Assembly: GCA_009735695.1 (NCBI GenBank)
Contig: SRSL01000001.1
Coordinates: 1,240,048-1,304,047 of the forward strand
Direction of reading: 5' to 3'
Length of the DNA stretch: 64,000 nt
DNA from: Christiangramia bathymodioli
GTDB lineage: Bacteria > Bacteroidota > Bacteroidia > Flavobacteriales > Flavobacteriaceae
Under the pieces are notes generated by a model. The model searched no databases, was not told where the DNA came from, and worked only from the letters and a program-made list of their open reading frames with translations. The position numbers and the translations under genes are program-made. Shown here in pieces: positions 10,427 to 17,558 of this stretch. The number at the start of each line of letters is the position of its first letter. Position 1 is the first letter of the stretch.

Positions 10427-10461
10427 AAAAACCTCTTATCAGCTATGATAAGAGGTTTTTT
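10427..10461 (+). terminator. Intrinsic terminator after the repeat lipoprotein
   Basis: A 14-bp perfect stem (10427-10440 with 10447-10460) closes a six-base loop and the descending arm runs into a T tract. The next gene starts only 45 bases later, so its promoter must lie in that short gap; GATATTTG at 10479-10486 is a one-mismatch match to TAnnTTTG. Confidence 0.92.
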
Positions 10462-10505
10462 AATTGCCTGATTTAAACGATATTTGCAGGCCCAAACGTT
10501 TTACT

Positions 10506-12137
10506 ATGAAAAAATTATTATACCTGAGTCTTATTCTTATAGCCCTTGGATGTAGCACTGAAGAGGAACCTGCACCGCCAAAGGAACAGGCCGAGATGCC
10601 GGTTGCTACTGAAGATAATCTAACCGCAGTTGAAAACCAGGAACTTTCTATTGAAATTGCCGGGCTTCTTGAGAACGATACAAGGATAGATAATGCCAGG
10701 ATCACCGATTTTGATACCCAAACTTCCGAAGGAGGAAGAGTTGAGGATAACCGTGATGGAACTTTAAGCTATTTTCCTCCGGCAGATTTTATAGGAAAAG
10801 ATACATTCAGTTACACCCTTTGTGTTCCTGGAGATTCTGATAGATGTTCAACAGCATTAGTTACCATTAATGTGGGAGATGCAGGTTCTCCTGTTGCTGT
10901 TGACGATTCCTACCAAACCGAAGAAGATAAAACATATACCATAGGCAATCATCTGGAGAATGATGACCTCGTAGATAACGCTACACTTACTGAAGTGGGA
11001 GAGGCCGCTAATGGAACTGTAACCCGAAATGAAGACGGTTCACTTACCTATACTCCAGATACCGGATTTTCAGGTGAAGATAGCTTTACCTATACCATCT
11101 GTGACGACGATGAAACACCTAATTGTTCAACAGCTACCATAACTATTAACGTGATCGATGAAGGTAATCCTTCAGCTAGTGACGATAGTATTGTAATAAG
11201 CAATACCAGCACCGGTTTTACGATTACAAATCTTCTTGACAATGATGTGGTAGTAGATGGTTCTTTGATCGTATCATTAGACGATGCGCAAACTTCGGGA
11301 ACGGTGGTAATAAGTGAAGATGGAACTGCGGTGGTTTATACCCCGGTTTCCGGATATAAAGGTCAGGATACCTTTACTTATACCTTATGTGACGATGATG
11401 CCGATGCGAGTTGTGCCACCGCGACCGTAACGGTAAACGTGGTTGAACCGGTAAGTTTCAATATTCCGACTTATTTGCAGTCGTATTATTCAGGAGTTGC
11501 CTTTTCTCAAGATCCTGCTTTGCTATATGATGCCTTATCAGATTTTGTAACCGTTACTCACACCAACAGGCTGGATTATTATGAGAGGCATGATTATCTG
11601 TATGACGCCGATGAAGACCTTGATAATCCTGATAATGTGATCCTGATGTATTCCGGTGAAAGCAGGCCAGAAGATGAGTACTGGGAAGGATCCACGCAGG
11701 ATGCATGGGAAACTTTCAATACAGAGCATATCTATCCTCAATCCAGACTGGATTCTGAAGAGGCCAAAAACGATATGCACCATATGAGATCGGCAGATAT
11801 TGAGATCAATGAAATGCGTTCTAATTACCCCTATACTAACGGAAGCGGGGATTATAAATTGATCAATGGTGATTCTTTCTTCCCTGGTGAAGACTGGAGA
11901 GGGGACGTTGCCCGAATGGTTATGTACGTGAATCTGAGATATGAAGAAGATTTTGAGACCGTAGGTGGTTTGGAGCTGTTCCTGGAATGGAACCGCGAAG
12001 ATCCGGTTTCGGATTTCGAAATTCAGAGAAATAACGTTATCCAGGGTGCTCAGGGGAACCGAAATCCGTTTATAGATAATCCATACCTGGCTACCATCAT
12101 CTGGGGAGGAGATGCTGCAGAAAATCGTTGGGAATAA
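10506..12137 (+). CDS. Secreted endonuclease I family lipoprotein with three Ig-like domains
   Basis: 543 residues from the ATG at 10506, chosen because it starts a proper lipoprotein signal (LIALGC, Cys16); an upstream in-frame start would add 14 unlikely residues. Residues about 33-305 hold three tandem cadherin/Ig-like domains, each with the pattern ENDxxVDNA, DGTLSY-xP-xxGFxGxDxFxYT and a Cys pair eight to nine residues apart near the end (LCVPGDSDRC, ICDDDETPNC, LCDDDADASC). The C-terminal part, from about 312, is an endonuclease I (NucM/EndA) type His-Me-finger nuclease: TEHIYPQS with His408 as the likely general base, and MHHM with His425/His426. Such enzymes cut DNA, and often RNA, non-specifically outside the cytoplasm. 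It lies between the TonB receptors, consistent with extracellular nucleic acid breakdown. Confidence 0.88.
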   Translation: MKKLLYLSLILIALGCSTEEEPAPPKEQAEMPVATEDNLTAVENQELSIEIAGLLENDTRIDNARITDFDTQTSEGGRVEDNRDGTLSYFPPADFIGKDTFSYTLCVPGDSDRCSTALVTINVGDAGSPVAVDDSYQTEEDKTYTIGNHLENDDLVDNATLTEVGEAANGTVTRNEDGSLTYTPDTGFSGEDSFTYTICDDDETPNCSTATITINVIDEGNPSASDDSIVISNTSTGFTITNLLDNDVVVDGSLIVSLDDAQTSGTVVISEDGTAVVYTPVSGYKGQDTFTYTLCDDDADASCATATVTVNVVEPVSFNIPTYLQSYYSGVAFSQDPALLYDALSDFVTVTHTNRLDYYERHDYLYDADEDLDNPDNVILMYSGESRPEDEYWEGSTQDAWETFNTEHIYPQSRLDSEEAKNDMHHMRSADIEINEMRSNYPYTNGSGDYKLINGDSFFPGEDWRGDVARMVMYVNLRYEEDFETVGGLELFLEWNREDPVSDFEIQRNNVIQGAQGNRNPFIDNPYLATIIWGGDAAENRWE

Positions 12138-12185
12138 TCCAATTTTGATTTAGTATTTTAGCTTACGTTTAAAAAAGATAATATC

Positions 12186-12623
12186 ATGTACGAAACGGTT
12201 CAGTTTATTCATTCCTGGTGGGCATACCTGGTGCTCTTTATGCTTCTGATTGCAAGTTTTAACGGCATTATAGGTTTTGCCACAAATAAGGAATATTCAG
12301 CCACCAATTTCAGGATCGCCCTGTTCACACTTATCGTTAGCCATATCCAATTGCTAATAGGAATTGTTCTTTATTTCCTGACTCCATATTTCAGCATGTG
12401 GGCACAGGAAGGAATGGGCGGAGTGATGGGAGATTCTGTACTCAGGCTTTATAATGTGGAACATCCATTAATGATGATCATTGCCATCGCGCTGATCACT
12501 ATAGGATATTCTAAACATAAAAAGAAGTTGACCTCAAGGCCTAAGTTCAAAATGCTGGCTATCTTCTACGGACTCGCTTTGGTCGTAATGCTTTCGAGAA
12601 TTCCATGGGCAGCATGGTTCTAG
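12186..12623 (+). CDS. Conserved four-helix membrane protein with histidines
   Basis: 145 residues with four predicted transmembrane helices (about 13-33, 43-66, 94-108 and 122-140). Histidines His9, His53, His93 and His111 lie near helix ends, reminiscent of small cytochrome b-like proteins, so haem or quinone chemistry is possible but unproven. It is a single gene with its own terminator downstream and no functional link to the nuclease/receptor genes on either side. Homologues in flavobacteria are sometimes labelled as a ribosomal protein by annotation error; nothing in the sequence supports that. Confidence 0.75.
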   Translation: MYETVQFIHSWWAYLVLFMLLIASFNGIIGFATNKEYSATNFRIALFTLIVSHIQLLIGIVLYFLTPYFSMWAQEGMGGVMGDSVLRLYNVEHPLMMIIAIALITIGYSKHKKKLTSRPKFKMLAIFYGLALVVMLSRIPWAAWF

Positions 12624-12640
12624 GAATCTTATTATAAAAT

Positions 12641-12701
12641 GTATCCTCGAGCGCAGGCCAGAGGTTATATAACTTAAAAGCCCCATTTTGGGGCTTTTTT
12701 T
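12641..12701 (+). repeat. Palindromic repeat copy 1 with terminator
   Basis: Begins with CCTCGAGCGCAG and GAGAGG-like sequence, then a short linker and an intrinsic terminator. It is the most diverged of three copies (others at 13249-13309 and 13496-13559): the second half of the CTCGA palindrome has drifted. Confidence 0.7.
12676..12701 (+). terminator. Intrinsic terminator in repeat copy 1
   Basis: Stem of nine base pairs (12676-12684 with 12690-12698), loop of five, and a T run. It serves the four-helix membrane protein gene. Confidence 0.85.
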
Positions 12702-12754
12702 ATTAGTCTGAAAAGGCTTGCTATTTTTATAAAATCGTATCTTACATATAGAAA

Positions 12755-12949
12755 ATGAATTCAAAAATGATCACCAAAAATTCTCTTATAAAACAGATTG
12801 AACATCTACCTGAAAGTTTCTCAATAGATGAATTGATAGAACGCTTAGTTTTGATAGAAAAGGTTGAGATAGGTGAAAGGCAATCTGATAATGGTGAAAT
12901 TATTTCTGAAATTGAATTGAATAAAGAAATGGAAAAATGGTTCAAATAA
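12755..12949 (+). CDS. Small antitoxin-like protein of a ParDE/RelBE-type pair
   Basis: 64 residues, mostly helical and highly charged, with no transmembrane segment. Its 3' end overlaps by 13 bases the start of a broken ParE-like toxin gene at 12937, the usual arrangement for type II antitoxin and toxin. The protein itself resembles short antitoxins of the stability-determinant kind (LIKQIEHLPESFSIDELIERL, then an acidic middle and a C-terminal toxin-binding helix). It is intact whereas its toxin is not. Confidence 0.6.
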   Translation: MNSKMITKNSLIKQIEHLPESFSIDELIERLVLIEKVEIGERQSDNGEIISEIELNKEMEKWFK

Positions 12950-13229
12950 ATTGGACTATCCAGGCCAGAGATGATCTTAAGTCTATCTATAATTATATTT
13001 CCAGAGACTCTAGAAAATACGCTCAACTTCAGGTGTTGAGAAGTCTCGAACCCAAATCTTAAAAACACAGGCTTTTTCAGGTAAAATTGTTCCTGAATTA
13101 TAGCGTAATGATATCAGGGAGCTTATTGAAGGCAGTTATAGGATTATTTATAAAGTAATTAATGAAAATCGTGTAGATATTTTGTCAGTTCATCATTCAG
13201 CGCGTGACCTTTCCCTGAGAAGAATATAA
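12937..13229 (+). pseudogene. Broken ParE/RelE-superfamily toxin
   Basis: From the ATG at 12937 the frame reads a ParE-type N-terminus (INWTIQARDDLKSIYNYISR and QLQVL) but stops at 13060-13062. A second frame then continues the family sequence to the TAA at 13227-13229: TQAFSGKIVPE, then a TAG at 13101-13103, then RNDIRELIEGSYRIIYKV and ILSVHHSARDLS, which is the conserved ParE C-terminal strand region. So there is at least one frameshift at about 13045-13062 and one nonsense codon. The summed length, about 97 residues, is that of an intact ParE. The toxin is inactive unless two sequencing errors are assumed. Confidence 0.85.
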
Positions 13230-13248
13230 TAATTTAAAGTATTTCCAT

Positions 13249-13309
13249 GTCACCTCGAGCGCAGTCGAGAGGTTATCTAAATTGAAAAGCCCCATTTTGA
13301 GGCTTTTTT
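13249..13309 (+). repeat. Palindromic repeat copy 2 with terminator-like hairpin
   Basis: CACCTCGAGCGCAGTCGAGAGG (written here as CCTCGA-GCGCAG-TCGAGAGG) forms a small hairpin, followed by the linker TTATCTAAATTGAAAAG shared with copy 3 and by a second stem AAAAGCC/GGCTTTT with a T run. It lies just after the dead toxin gene. Confidence 0.8.
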
Positions 13310-13356
13310 CTATAGTAAATCTTGAGATTGGTGAGAAACAATTATAATACCCTTTA

Positions 13357-13373
13357 GTGTCCCCCCGAGCGGT
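13357..13373 (+). repeat. Partial copy of the palindromic repeat
   Basis: Only the first 17 bases resemble the repeat (GTGTCCCCCCGAGCGGT); the second arm and terminator part are missing. It looks like a decayed fourth copy. Confidence 0.45.
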
Positions 13374-13495
13374 AAAACATTTTCAGTAAAAGACTCTGGA
13401 TGCCGAAATATGGTTTAGGTTAATGGGGTTAATTTGATAGTATAAATCCAACAATTTAAAAAATTGCTCTCAGCTTCTAGTATCAATCATTTCAG

Positions 13496-13559
13496 TGTCA
13501 CCTCGAGCGGAGTCGAGAGGTTATCTAAATTGAAAAGACCCAATCATTGGGGATTTTTT
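13496..13559 (+). repeat. Palindromic repeat copy 3 with terminator-like hairpin
   Basis: Starts GTGTCACCTCGAGCGGAG and continues TCGAGAGG, then the same 17-base linker as copy 2, then a hairpin CCCAA-TCA-TTGGG followed by six Ts. The terminator stem sequence differs from copies 1 and 2 while its position is conserved, so the terminator function may be under selection. Confidence 0.8.
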
Positions 13560-13566
13560 GTTAGGT

Positions 13567-14631
13567 TCACTCTGAATCTACAGGCCTTATCAAATAAATG
13601 TAAACCGGGAAATGATCACTATACCCACCTTCGTAACCTGAGTATCCATAAGTGCGTTGGGGGTACCCCTTAAACGTTCCGGTTTGAGTTACCAGGTATG
13701 GTTTATTAAAGATCCCGGCTTTATAAAACTTCCAGCCCTGACCTTGATTGCTTATTAGGTTGGAAGTCATAAAAACCTGGTCGAACAGGTTCCAGGTGTC
13801 GCGATAGGCTAAACTGCCCTGTCCGTTCTTCAGCATATTCTCCATGGGATTGAATAAGTAGGTCTCTTCCAGTTCATCATTTTTTGATTGGGTTTTCAGG
13901 ATCTTTTTAAAGCTCCTGCTGGTTGGGTCATCATTGAAATCTCCCATGCTAATGATTCTGGCATCTGGATCTATTCGCTTAATGGAATCGACAATGCGTA
14001 GATTCAGCATCGCAGCTTTTTCCCTTTTATAAGCGCTTCTCGCTTCCCCGCCGCCTCGGGAAGGCCAGTGATTTACGATAAAAGAGATCTCCTCGTTGTT
14101 CAATAACCCGGTTACCACCAGCTGGTCGCGAGTGTAATCACGCTTGGCAGCTTTATCAGATTCATAGATCAACAATTTACGCGGATGGTATTCCAGCGGA
14201 CGAAAAACCTTTTTTCGGTACAACAGAGCAACATCTATCCCCCGCTCATCGGGCGAATCGAAGTGGATGATTCCGTAGTTAAAATTGTTAAGATTGGGGT
14301 GAGAGACGAGGTCTTCCAGAACACCAAGATTTTCTATTTCGCATAAGCCGATCACTGCAGGCGGCTGCCCTGCCTGGTCTGTCCCAATCTCTGATAGTAC
14401 TTTGCTGATATTTTCAATTTTATCCCGGTACTTTCGCTCGTCCCATTTATCCTTACCCGTGGAACTTCGGTCATCATCAAAAATATCCGGATTGTCTTCT
14501 GTATCAAAAAGGTTCTCAACATTGTAAAATGCGATTGTTTGTATTTCAAAATTCCTGTCTTGCTGGGAATGAACCTTAAGAGTAATTAGTAGGAATAACA
14601 GGATAAATAACTGGTTAATTATTTTGTTCAA
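13567..14631 (-). CDS. Secreted endonuclease/exonuclease/phosphatase-fold nuclease
   Basis: 354 residues with an N-terminal signal peptide (cleavage near VHSQQ, about residue 22). The start is a TTG at 14631; no ATG or GTG gives the signal sequence. All motifs of the Mg-dependent EEP fold are visible: YNVENLFD (36-43), CEIEN with Glu98, NHWPSRGGG with His188, MGDFND with Asp231 and Asn233, and SDHFPV with Asp339/His340. Members hydrolyse phosphodiester bonds in DNA or RNA, or phosphate esters; the NVENLFD/NHWPSR subtype is typical of Bacteroidota secreted nucleases. It is transcribed divergently from TonB receptor 3 across a 97-base gap, a context that suggests extracellular or periplasmic nucleic acid processing. 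Confidence 0.88.
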   Translation of the reverse strand: MNKIINQLFILLFLLITLKVHSQQDRNFEIQTIAFYNVENLFDTEDNPDIFDDDRSSTGKDKWDERKYRDKIENISKVLSEIGTDQAGQPPAVIGLCEIENLGVLEDLVSHPNLNNFNYGIIHFDSPDERGIDVALLYRKKVFRPLEYHPRKLLIYESDKAAKRDYTRDQLVVTGLLNNEEISFIVNHWPSRGGGEARSAYKREKAAMLNLRIVDSIKRIDPDARIISMGDFNDDPTSRSFKKILKTQSKNDELEETYLFNPMENMLKNGQGSLAYRDTWNLFDQVFMTSNLISNQGQGWKFYKAGIFNKPYLVTQTGTFKGYPQRTYGYSGYEGGYSDHFPVYIYLIRPVDSE

Positions 14632-14681
14632 TACCGTTAGTTTTAATAAAATTTTAAAACACTGAAAATAAGATAATTGTA

Positions 14682-14689
14682 TATATTTG
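14682..14689 (+). promoter_or_regulatory. Possible -7 element for TonB receptor 3 (TATATTTG)
   Basis: Exact TAnnTTTG match 39 bases before the receptor 3 ATG, in the 97-base gap between divergent genes. No TTTG stands 19-21 bases upstream, so only half of the promoter is supported. Confidence 0.4.
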
Positions 14690-14728
14690 GTTTAAAACAT
14701 TTCATAAAATTTAATTTGGGGCCACGCG

Positions 14729-17554
14729 ATGCGTATAAAGCTAATTCCGGCCTTCGTTTGTGTGCTTCTAGCAATGCAGGCGTGGGCTCAGCAGGTCACC
14801 ATTAGCGGTCGACTTGCCGATGCCTTTACAGAAGTGTCCCTACCACTGGTAAAAGTTTCGATAGACGGTCTCCCTGTAGAGACCCTTTCTAGATCTGATG
14901 GATCATTCCTTCTGGAATTCGATCCTGGTTTTTCTGCTGAAGTTATTCTTCGGATGGACAAGACCGGTTATATTCTGAAACGCCTGCCGGTAAGGACCGC
15001 CCTTGAAAGTAAAGAACTCGGAGTCATTTACCTTCAGCCCGATCCTGCTTTTGAAATGAGGCAGCAGAATATCATTAGCCTTACCGAAGCTGAACTGCTG
15101 GAAGCCGTAAGCGAACTCGACAATATCTCAGGTATCCTCCAATCCAGCCGTGATGTCTTCCTGAATGCGGCCTCTTTTGATTTTAGTCAGACTTTTTTCC
15201 GTCCTCGCGGGCTGGGTGCCGAATACGGGAAGCTTCTCATCAATGGCATCGAAATGAATAAATATAGCGATGGAAGGCCACAATGGAGCAACTGGGGCGG
15301 ACTTAATGATGTTCAGCGGAACCAGGTTTTCAGCAACGGGATCTCGCCAAATGATTACCAGTTTGGTGGTCTGGGTGGAACAACAAATATCATCATGCGC
15401 GCCTCTAAATATCAGAAAGGTGGCCGCATCAACCTTGCTGCTTCCAACCGAAGTTATACCGGTAGGATCATGGCCACTTATGCCAGTGGCGAGGAAAGCA
15501 ATGGCTGGTATTACGCCCTTTCCGTAGGTCGAAGGTTTGCCGAAGAAGCCTATATGGACGGAACCCTTTATGACGCCAATTCCTTTTTTCTTTCAGTTGA
15601 AAAAAAGCTGAACGAGAATCACGCTCTTAATTTCAGCGGTATGTATACTCCTAATACCCGGGGACGTTCAGCGCCGATGACCCAGGAGGTTTTTGATTTA
15701 AAAGGTAGAACCTACAATCCGTACTGGGGATTGCAGAATGACGAGATCAGGAATTCCAGGATGAGAACTATCAAAGAACCAGTATTGATGCTGAATCACA
15801 ACTGGAATATTTCTGAAACCATAGACCTAAGCACGAACCTCGCTTATCAATTCGGGGAAGTGGCGAATTCTCGCATCGATTATGGCGGAACCACAGCATA
15901 TGAGCTGAATGGCCATTTAGCCTTTATAGGTGGTGGACAGAATCCCGACCCTGTTTATTACCAAAAATTGCCTAGTTATTTTCTGCGATTCGAGGATAGT
16001 CAGAATTTTGAGTCGGCTTTCCGTGCGCAGAAATCGATTAAGGCCACTGGCCAATTCGATTGGAATACCTTATACCAGGCGAATCGTACAGCTGCCGAAA
16101 ATGGACTGAATAGTATTTATGCACTTTCCGAAGATGTGAACCAGGATAAACAAATTTCATTTAGTTCCATTTTGAACTGGAAGCTTGGCGATCGCTTTAT
16201 TTTGAATTCGAGTCTCCGGGCAAACCGGCTGCAAAGTCATCATTTCGCCAGGATCAATGATCTTTTTGGAGGCCAGGCTTTTCTGGATATAGATAGTTTT
16301 GTACAGGATGAACCTGGTGAAGAATCTGGTCTTGCTGCCCAAAGCGACCTTTTAAATCTGAACAGGTTAGTTGGCGAAGGAGATACGTATAAATACAATT
16401 ACGAGATCTCTGCGCGGGATGCCGAATTCTTCTCTCAGGTACAATACCAGGGAAGGAAAATGGACCTGTACCTTGCCGGCCGACTGGGGATGCTGAATTA
16501 TTCCCGCACCGGTTATTATCAGAATGGCGTATATCCTGATAATTCCCTGGGCGATAGTCTTTCTGCCGATTTCTTTAATTATGGCCTTAAGGGCGGTGGA
16601 GTTTACAAATTTTCGGGCAAGCATAACCTGGAGCTGAATGCTGCTCATTTCTCCAAAGCACCGGCCTTCAGAAATGTCTTTATCAATCCGCGGCAGAATG
16701 ATTTCCTGGTTCCCGGCATTTCCGAAGAGATCATAAATACGGGAGACCTGAGTTTTCGCTATAGGAATACCGAAGTGAATTTCCGCGTAACCGGTTATTT
16801 CAGCCAGATAAATAACTCCACTGAAGTTTCCTATTATTTCGCGGAAGGACTTTCCGGCTTGGAACGAGAAAATACCACGGCTTTTGTTCAGGAGGTTTTA
16901 ACAGGATTGGACAGGCTGAATTATGGATTGGAGCTTGGAGGTGAGACCTACGTGACCGAAAGCATCACTTTAAAGGCCGTCCTGAGCCTTGGAGAATATT
17001 TATATGCCAGTAATCCAAATGTGCTGGTAAGTTCAGCAGGGCTTTCAGAAACGATTAATTACGGCAGGGCCAGTTTGAAGAATTATCACGTTCCCGGAGG
17101 GCCTCAAACTGCAGGGCAGATCGCTTTTGAATATCGCGATCGGGATTTCTGGTGGTTCGCGACCAGCCTCAACTATTTTTCAAGAGCTTTTATCGATATC
17201 AACCCGCTTACCAGGACTACCAATTTTCAGCTGGATTATGATGGCCTGCCATTGAATGAGTATGACTCTGAGGTCGCTAGGGCATTGCTCCGCCAGGAAC
17301 AGTTCGATGATTATTTCCTGGTGAATGCGGTTGGAGGGAAATCCTGGAGGATCAATGGCAATTACCTCGGAACTTTTTTCAGCCTGAACAACATATTTAA
17401 TGTGCTATATAAAAGTGGAGGTTTTGAGCAGGGGCGGAATGCCAACTATCGAAGTTTAAAGACCGATAAAGACCGTGATATGCCGTTGTTTGCGCCTAAA
17501 TACTGGTATGGACAGGGGACGAGCTTTTTTGCGAATGTTTATTTTAGATTTTAA
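14729..17554 (+). CDS. TonB-dependent outer-membrane receptor 3
   Basis: 941 residues: signal peptide (AMQAWAQQ), carboxypeptidase-regulatory-like domain (about 22-95), plug and barrel ending in NVYFRF. The plug region has FRPRGLGAEYGKLLINGIEM and QWSNWGGLND near residue 185, matching the WSNW-G signature of receptors 1 and 2 although overall similarity is lower. It is followed after four bases by a DUF5689 lipoprotein gene and preceded by a divergent secreted nuclease, so it is likely one unit of the same uptake system. Confidence 0.92.
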   Translation: MRIKLIPAFVCVLLAMQAWAQQVTISGRLADAFTEVSLPLVKVSIDGLPVETLSRSDGSFLLEFDPGFSAEVILRMDKTGYILKRLPVRTALESKELGVIYLQPDPAFEMRQQNIISLTEAELLEAVSELDNISGILQSSRDVFLNAASFDFSQTFFRPRGLGAEYGKLLINGIEMNKYSDGRPQWSNWGGLNDVQRNQVFSNGISPNDYQFGGLGGTTNIIMRASKYQKGGRINLAASNRSYTGRIMATYASGEESNGWYYALSVGRRFAEEAYMDGTLYDANSFFLSVEKKLNENHALNFSGMYTPNTRGRSAPMTQEVFDLKGRTYNPYWGLQNDEIRNSRMRTIKEPVLMLNHNWNISETIDLSTNLAYQFGEVANSRIDYGGTTAYELNGHLAFIGGGQNPDPVYYQKLPSYFLRFEDSQNFESAFRAQKSIKATGQFDWNTLYQANRTAAENGLNSIYALSEDVNQDKQISFSSILNWKLGDRFILNSSLRANRLQSHHFARINDLFGGQAFLDIDSFVQDEPGEESGLAAQSDLLNLNRLVGEGDTYKYNYEISARDAEFFSQVQYQGRKMDLYLAGRLGMLNYSRTGYYQNGVYPDNSLGDSLSADFFNYGLKGGGVYKFSGKHNLELNAAHFSKAPAFRNVFINPRQNDFLVPGISEEIINTGDLSFRYRNTEVNFRVTGYFSQINNSTEVSYYFAEGLSGLERENTTAFVQEVLTGLDRLNYGLELGGETYVTESITLKAVLSLGEYLYASNPNVLVSSAGLSETINYGRASLKNYHVPGGPQTAGQIAFEYRDRDFWWFATSLNYFSRAFIDINPLTRTTNFQLDYDGLPLNEYDSEVARALLRQEQFDDYFLVNAVGGKSWRINGNYLGTFFSLNNIFNVLYKSGGFEQGRNANYRSLKTDKDRDMPLFAPKYWYGQGTSFFANVYFRF

Positions 17555-17558
17555 GAAG

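Noticed and set aside
12186-12623. Ribosomal protein L27
   Set aside because: The protein is a four-helix membrane protein with none of the basic L27 sequence; such labels are annotation carry-over.
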